From Bacillota bacterium (GTDB taxonomy: Bacteria > Bacillota > Clostridia > Lachnospirales > Lachnospiraceae), in the NCBI GenBank assembly GCA_023418475.1, contig JAEZZO010000052.1, positions 124,001 to 188,000 on the forward strand: a DNA stretch of 64,000 bases. The letters run 5' to 3'. Below the pieces are notes generated by a model that searched no databases, was not told where the DNA came from, and was given only the letters and a program-made list of their open reading frames with translations. Position numbers and translations under genes: made by a program. Below are positions 59,447 through 64,000 of this stretch, piece after piece (positions within the stretch are counted from its first letter, which is position 1; each line of letters begins with the position of its first letter).

Positions 59447-60639
59447 GAGAGCTTCGGATCATAGGCGGAGGAATGGGTAATCCACTGCTTCTGACAGAAG
59501 AGGCAAAGTGCTTATTACAGGAATGCGGGGAGGTATACGCCTTCGACCGGATGGCTAAGCTTCTTGGCTGTCTGCACCCGAATATCAAGAAATGCGCATA
59601 CCAGGAGCTTACAACACTGCTGTTGCAGTCGGAGGCAGAGAAGATCGGAGTATTGGTATCAGGAGATAGTGGCTTTTTCAGTGTATCAGCGCTTCTGGAA
59701 CGGAATGTGGGTGACCGGTTTCGTATTGTACGGACCTGCGGTATTAACAGCCTGCAGTATCTTGCTTCCAAGTTAAATTTCAACTATGAGGCTGTAAATA
59801 TTGTAAGTCTTCATGGCAGAAGCGGAAGCCTTCTTGGAAGCATAGCTTATCACCGTGATACCTTTGTTCTGGCGGGCAGTGACCATCGTCCGGCTGACAT
59901 TTTAAGGGAGCTTGTAGATTGTGGTCTGGGTGGTATAAAGGTATGCGTGGGCGAGTTTCTGTCCATGGAAGAAGAACGGATCCTCACAGGAACAGTGAAG
60001 CAGCTGTCAGCGGAAGAATTTGATCCGTTAAGTGTTCTGTTGTTTCAGAATGAGCATCCGGCTGCTGCCGCACAGCCCCTGTTTGACAGGGAACTGCAGC
60101 GGGATAAGGTACCCATGACAAAGCAGGAGGTCAGATGGACATCCGTAAATGAACTGGAGCTTATGCCGGAGGATATCGTATATGACATCGGTGCGGGAAC
60201 CGGTTCCGTCTCGGTTGAGATGGCAAGAAAGGTATGCAGCGGGATAGTATATGCAATTGAGAAGGAAGAAGACGCTTATTTGCTTCTAAATAAAAATAAA
60301 GAGAGGTTCGGAGCATTTAACATCATTACCAGGTTTGGAAATGCTATAGATCATCTTAGAGAACTCCCTGTCCCGGATAAGGCTTTTATTGGAGGAAGCG
60401 GCCAAGAGCTGGAAGAGATCCTGGCGTATCTGTTCGAAGTTAATCCGGGTATCAAAATTGTAATCAATGCCATCACCCTGGAGACCCTAAGCAGCGCAAT
60501 GGCACTGTTTACGAAGCATAACTGTGAGGTGCAGGTGACCTGCATGAACATTTCCCGCAACAAAATAGCAGGAGCATATAATCTCATGATGGCAAATAAT
60601 CCGGTTTATATCCTTGCGGGAAAGAAAAAACAGGGCTAA
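59443..60639 (+). CDS. cbiET: Fusion: cobalt-precorrin-7 C5-methyltransferase (CbiE) + cobalt-precorrin-6B C15-methyltransferase/decarboxylase (CbiT)
   Basis: 398 residues. The N part (~1-205) is CbiE: LRIIGGGMGNPLLLTEEAK, IGVLVSGDSGFFSVSALL, VNIVSLHGRSG. The C part (~215-398) is a class I methyltransferase: MTKQEVRWTSVNELELMPEDIVYDIGAGTGSVSVEMA, AIEKEEDAYLLLNKNKERF, KAFIGGSGQELEEIL. The fusion matches CobL. The methyltransferases for the E and T steps are thus on one chain. Confidence 0.93.
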   Translation: MRELRIIGGGMGNPLLLTEEAKCLLQECGEVYAFDRMAKLLGCLHPNIKKCAYQELTTLLLQSEAEKIGVLVSGDSGFFSVSALLERNVGDRFRIVRTCGINSLQYLASKLNFNYEAVNIVSLHGRSGSLLGSIAYHRDTFVLAGSDHRPADILRELVDCGLGGIKVCVGEFLSMEEERILTGTVKQLSAEEFDPLSVLLFQNEHPAAAAQPLFDRELQRDKVPMTKQEVRWTSVNELELMPEDIVYDIGAGTGSVSVEMARKVCSGIVYAIEKEEDAYLLLNKNKERFGAFNIITRFGNAIDHLRELPVPDKAFIGGSGQELEEILAYLFEVNPGIKIVINAITLETLSSAMALFTKHNCEVQVTCMNISRNKIAGAYNLMMANNPVYILAGKKKQG

Positions 60640-60679
60640 TCGCCCATTCAGTTTTATTAGTTGAAAGGAGGAAGCAGTT

Positions 60680-62029
60680 ATGCCGGCAGAACGAATAAAC
60701 CGGATTATGATCGCAGGAACAAACAGTGGCTGCGGAAAGACGACAGTTACCTGCGCCGTACTGAAAGCGTTGATTAATCAGGGGAATAAGGTCGCTTCCT
60801 TTAAATGCGGACCGGACTATATTGATCCGATGTTCCATAGCAGGATTATCGGGGCGCATGCAAGAAATATTGATTTATTCCTCTGCGGTGAGCAGCCGGC
60901 AAGGTATCTGTTTGCGGAAAACAGCAGGGAAGCAAAGCTTTCGGTGGTAGAGGGCGTTATGGGTTTCTATGATGGTATGGGAGGCCGTACCAGTGAGAAT
61001 TCCTCATACGATATTTCGGAAAGGTTTGATATACCGGTTGTACTGGTGGTTTCCTGTAAAGGGGCAGCTCTTTCGGTTGTGGCAATGATAAAAGGGTATT
61101 TGGATTTCCATCCGAATAAAATCAAAGCGGTTATCTTAAATCATGTGTCAAAGGCAATGTATCCTGTCTATCGGGAAATCATTGAGGAATACTTGAAAAT
61201 TCGGGTACTGGGATTTTTGCCGCAGATACCGGAAGCAGTCTTTGAAAGCAGGCACCTGGGTCTGGTTACGGCAGCAGAACTAAACACTCTTCAGGAGAAA
61301 ATAGAGCTTTTAGCAAAAAGTGCGGCGGAGAATATTGATCTGAAAGGATTGCTGGCACTTTCGGAGGAAACAGAGCCTTTTTCATACGAGAAAATTGAGG
61401 TAAGTCCCATCGCTGATGTAAATATTGCGGTAGCGAAGGACCGGGCATTCTGTTTTTACTATGAGGATAGCTTAAATCTGTTGAGACAGCTGGGAGCGAA
61501 CCTTATTCCTTTCTCTCCGATCGAGGACAAGAACCTGCCGCAGGGAATAGATGGCTGCATCCTGGGAGGCGGATATCCGGAGCTTTATTTAAATCAGCTT
61601 GGCAGTAATCTTTCGATGAGGCAGAGTATTTTGCACTCCTATGAAAACGGACTTCCAATTTACGCTGAGTGCGGAGGCTACATGTATCTCGGTGAGGAAA
61701 TCATGGAAGAGCCGATGGTGGGTGTTATTCCTATGCGAAGCGTGCTGACGGACAAATTGCAGAACTTCGGTTATGTTACGCTGCAGACAAGGAAGGATAA
61801 CTATTTGTTTGATAGAAAGGAACCGGTGAGGGCACATGAATTCCACTATTCAGTATGTGATAATACGGAGCATGCATTGACTGTAGTGAAATCAAGTACA
61901 AGGAGCTGGGTGGGCGGCTACAGTGATAAAAATCTATTCGCGCTTTATCCGCATATCCATTTATGGGGAAATATTGACATGGCAAAGCGTTTTATTAAGA
62001 AGTGTGAAGAAAAAGCATCTTCACACTAA
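60680..62029 (+). CDS. cbiA: Cobyrinic acid a,c-diamide synthase
   Basis: 449 residues. P-loop MIAGTNSGCGKTTVTCAVLKAL, FKCGPDYIDPMFH, VVEGVMGFYDGMGG, then GATase-1 domain GCILGGGYPELYLNQL, nucleophile IYAECGGYMYLGEEI and late YPHIHLWGN. It amidates the a and c side chains using glutamine and ATP. GGAGGAAGC precedes the ATG. Its last codons (KKCEEKASSH) lie in stem-loop repeat A at 62001-62027. Confidence 0.94.
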   Translation: MPAERINRIMIAGTNSGCGKTTVTCAVLKALINQGNKVASFKCGPDYIDPMFHSRIIGAHARNIDLFLCGEQPARYLFAENSREAKLSVVEGVMGFYDGMGGRTSENSSYDISERFDIPVVLVVSCKGAALSVVAMIKGYLDFHPNKIKAVILNHVSKAMYPVYREIIEEYLKIRVLGFLPQIPEAVFESRHLGLVTAAELNTLQEKIELLAKSAAENIDLKGLLALSEETEPFSYEKIEVSPIADVNIAVAKDRAFCFYYEDSLNLLRQLGANLIPFSPIEDKNLPQGIDGCILGGGYPELYLNQLGSNLSMRQSILHSYENGLPIYAECGGYMYLGEEIMEEPMVGVIPMRSVLTDKLQNFGYVTLQTRKDNYLFDRKEPVRAHEFHYSVCDNTEHALTVVKSSTRSWVGGYSDKNLFALYPHIHLWGNIDMAKRFIKKCEEKASSH

Positions 62030-62166
62030 TTATTAGAGATGCTGACTTGCGGCATTCTGTTTGGAAGTTGCCGTTTTGTGGCATTATAATTGGAAGTGTA
62101 TAAAGAATTTTGAGAGGATAAAATTCTTTAAGAAGCAGCTTTGTACGAATGTGTTTCGAAAGGGAA
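62001..62166 (+). repeat. Stem-loop A and long leader repeat between cbiA and cobT
   Basis: A: AGTGTGAAG (62001-62009)/CTTCACACT (62019-62027), loop AAAAAGCAT. Then AATTATTAGAGATG, ACTTGCGGCATTCTG, a diverged second TTTTGTGGCATTATAATTGG, and AAAGAATTTTGAGAGGATAA, which matches AAAAGAATTTTGAGATGATAA in the cbiH leader. The final RBS part of D is replaced by AAGGGAAGGAA. Confidence 0.6.
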
Positions 62167-62177
62167 GGAACATCATT

Positions 62178-63218
62178 ATGGAAATTGTGATTGAAAAACC
62201 GGATTATAATGAGATGCGGAAAGCGCAGTTAAGATGGGACAGTATCGCAAAACCTCTGAATAGTCTTGGCAAGCTGGAGGAGGCTGTCACGAAGCTGGCC
62301 GGTATCTATGGAAGTGTTCTGCCGGATCTGTCTAAAAAATGTGTGGTTGTCATGTGTGCCGATAATGGCGTAGTGGAGGAAGGAATTACACAGGCTGGAA
62401 CAGAGGTAACACTTGCCGTAGCGGAAAACATGACAAAAAACAAGGCAACGATTAACATACTGGCAAATCAGTGCGGTGCGGAGGTTTTTGTGGTTGATAT
62501 GGGAATCTGTACCGAGACGCATAATGACCGGATCATCAACCGAAAGGTGATGTATGGAACAAACAACCTCAGCCGGATGCCGGCTATGAGCCGCACGCAA
62601 GCGTTACAGGCAATCAATACTGGAATAGATTTGGTGGGTGACCTAAAAAACAAGGGATTTACAATGACAGCGACCGGAGAAATGGGTATTGGCAATACAA
62701 CTACAAGCAGCGCAATAGCTGCCTGTCTTCTTCAGAAGAAAGCATCCGAGGTTACCGGAAGGGGTGCGGGACTTTCCTCCCAGGCACTTGAGAAGAAGAT
62801 TAGAATTATTGAGGAAGCACTTAATTTACACAAACCGGATGAAAATGACCCCATTGATGTACTGTCAAAGGTCGGAGGTCTGGACATTGCGGGACTGGTC
62901 GGTGTATTCCTGGGAGGTGGGATCCATAAGGTTCCGGTCTTAATTGATGGCTTTATATCCTCCGTTGCTGCACTTTGTGCGATCAGAATTTGCCCTGCTG
63001 TGAAGGATTATATGTTTGCTACACATGTTTCAAGGGAGCCAGCCGGAAAGCTTATGCTTGAGGCGTTGGACCTGCCTTATCTAGTAGATTTGCATATGTG
63101 TCTGGGAGAAGGGACAGGAGCGGTGATGACTTTTCCGATCTTTGATATGGCGCTATCGGTCTACCGGGGAATGAGCAGCTTTGAGGAGGCGGAGATTGAG
63201 GCATATAAGAAATTGTGA
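62178..63218 (+). CDS. cobT: Nicotinate-nucleotide--dimethylbenzimidazole phosphoribosyltransferase
   Basis: 346 residues. RWDSIAKPLNSLGKLEEAVTKLAGIYG, VVMCADNGVVEEGITQ, TGEMGIGNTTTSSAIAACLL, VTGRGAGLS, DIAGLVGVFLGGGIHKVPVLIDGFIS, HVSREPAGKLML and LHMCLGEGTGAVM with the catalytic Glu. It activates the lower ligand base. ATG 62178 follows AAGGAA; the frame is open back to 62061 through the leader repeat. Confidence 0.95.
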   Translation: MEIVIEKPDYNEMRKAQLRWDSIAKPLNSLGKLEEAVTKLAGIYGSVLPDLSKKCVVVMCADNGVVEEGITQAGTEVTLAVAENMTKNKATINILANQCGAEVFVVDMGICTETHNDRIINRKVMYGTNNLSRMPAMSRTQALQAINTGIDLVGDLKNKGFTMTATGEMGIGNTTTSSAIAACLLQKKASEVTGRGAGLSSQALEKKIRIIEEALNLHKPDENDPIDVLSKVGGLDIAGLVGVFLGGGIHKVPVLIDGFISSVAALCAIRICPAVKDYMFATHVSREPAGKLMLEALDLPYLVDLHMCLGEGTGAVMTFPIFDMALSVYRGMSSFEEAEIEAYKKL

Positions 63219-63233
63219 TTCTCAATGGGGGAC

Positions 63234-63349
63234 GCCAGCGGATACCCTTATCTTCTTTTACTTGCTTTACCTTCGCGCGTTCAGAACGCTCCGCTTCACA
63301 AGATGCGCTTAGCCAGTCTGCGTAAAAGGAGATAAGGGTATCCGCTGGC
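63234..63349. repeat. 28-bp inverted repeat with 60-nt loop between cobT and cobU
   Basis: Arms 63234-63261 (GCCAGCGGATACCCTTATCT...) and 63322-63349 (...AGATAAGGGTATCCGCTGGC) are complementary with one mismatch. The loop is G/C-richer than its surroundings. No T-tract follows. The remaining 63350-63490 has only short repeated words (GAGTC, TTGGTTGA) and the ribosome site for cobU. Confidence 0.65.
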
Positions 63350-63490
63350 TAGGTTTCTAAGAGTCAGGAATTTGTTGGTTGAGCTTCAAAGAGTCGCTTG
63401 GGAGAATGCTTGTTGGTTGAATTTCCAGGAAACATGAGGAAGAATATCTATTGGATAAGTTACTATTGTATCGGAAAATGGGGTAGGATT

Positions 63491-64000
63491 ATGCTTATTA
63501 TGGTGATAGGAGGAGCGGCGAGCGGGAAAAGCGAATATGCGGAGGAGTTATGCATGAGGCTTTCTTCGAAAAAGCTGTATGTGGCGACGATGGAGCCTTA
63601 TGGAGAGGAAGCATTAAAGAGGATCGAGAGACATACAACAATGCGTAAAGCGAAGGGATTTGATACGCTGGAAAAATATACGCATCTTTCTGAATGTGAA
63701 GCCAAGGGATATGAAACAATTCTTTTGGAATGTATGTCTACGCTGCTTGCCAATGAATTCTTTACAGATGAAAATTATGACGAGAATATTTTCTCCGGTA
63801 TCAATAAGCTGAAGGAAAGCTGCCGTAATCTTGTGGTAATCAGTAATAAGATTTTTTCCGACGGAGAGGAATATGCGAAGGAAACACAAGAATACAGGAA
63901 AGCGCTTGGCAGAGTTAACGGTAAGTTGGCTTCCCTTGCGGATGTGGTAATTGAAGTAATATACGGAGTACCGGTTGTGTTAAAAGGTCAGAATATTAAG
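63491..64000 (+). CDS. cobU: Adenosylcobinamide kinase/guanylyltransferase-type protein (3' truncated by window edge)
   Basis: 170 codons are open to the window end without a stop. Starts MLIMVIGGAASGKSEYAEELC, a P-loop (GGAASGKS), then KLYVATMEPYGEEALKRIERHTTMRKAKGFDTLE, typical of CobU, where R/H residues bind GMP. ILLECMSTLLANEFF and SLADVVIEVIYGVPVVL follow. ATG 63491 is close to GGGTAGG; 63500 is an in-frame alternative. It continues the B12 operon past the palindrome. Confidence 0.85.
   Translation, partial: MLIMVIGGAASGKSEYAEELCMRLSSKKLYVATMEPYGEEALKRIERHTTMRKAKGFDTLEKYTHLSECEAKGYETILLECMSTLLANEFFTDENYDENIFSGINKLKESCRNLVVISNKIFSDGEEYAKETQEYRKALGRVNGKLASLADVVIEVIYGVPVVLKGQNIK

Overview
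The window looks like the chromosome of a low-to-moderate GC, strictly anaerobic Firmicute, most likely a Lachnospiraceae/Clostridium-cluster-XIVa bacterium. The reasons are strong GGAGG-type ribosome sites with occasional GTG/TTG starts, a tRNA gene without an encoded CCA, an S-layer-homology protein, a two-subunit glycine decarboxylase, and a B12 operon that carries its own tetrapyrrole precursor genes. The taxon is an inference from content, not a database match.

Layout. (1) 1-4.2 kb: the tail of a cation diffusion facilitator, an amidohydrolase, then tRNA-Gln(CUG). A roughly 2.1-kb decayed integrated element sits against the tRNA. It has a broken tyrosine recombinase, a C45-type Ntn hydrolase gene, and a 50-bp copy of the tRNA 3' end at its far side. 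(2) 4.5-9.6 kb: amino-sugar catabolism, nanE-nagB-nagA-RpiR regulator-ROK kinase. (3) 9.9-15.2 kb: a branched-chain-type amino acid ABC importer (livJHMGF) behind a long leader that contains a terminator. (4) 15.2-21.6 kb: a cytidylate-kinase-like gene, a D-amino-acid-type transaminase, a DUF4392 protein, 5-oxoprolinase genes pxpB, pxpC and pxpA, and a DUF1445 protein. DUF4392 and DUF1445 are the two halves of D-glutamate cyclase, so this is a probable D-glutamate/5-oxoproline module. (5) 21.6-29.0 kb: the glycine cleavage system (gcvT, gcvH, gcvPA, gcvPB), dihydrolipoamide dehydrogenase and a lipoate-protein ligase. (6) 29-39 kb: a secreted helical-repeat protein, an SLH-domain protein in an operon with a MacA/MacB-type efflux system, and a tocopherol-cyclase-like protein. 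(7) 38.8-46.8 kb: small regulators, an alpha/beta hydrolase, an AraC regulator, a nucleotidyltransferase, a UvrA-family ATPase and a secreted SH3-like protein. (8) 46.9-64 kb: a cobalamin riboswitch followed by an anaerobic B12 operon: cbiD, cbiL, cbiF, cbiG, hemA, cbiH, cbiJ-MET8 fusion, hemC, cobA-hemD fusion, hemB, hemL, cbiX, cbiET, cbiA, cobT and the start of cobU.

How it fits together. Parts 2-5 read as a scavenging and fermentation island: amino sugars and amino acids (possibly D-amino acids from cell walls) enter and leave as glutamate, fructose-6-P and one-carbon units. Part 8 makes the corrinoid from glutamyl-tRNA onward.

The most unusual signal is in the spacers. At least three families of small structured repeats recur across unrelated operons: a leader hairpin that ends in the ribosome-binding site (8-9 sites), a 9-bp stem-loop at gene 3' ends (5 sites, with compensatory changes), and a 169-bp terminal-inverted-repeat element in two full copies whose inner hairpins differ in sequence but both fold, plus two shortened relatives. 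These were found by eye and need a computational search to count and align them.
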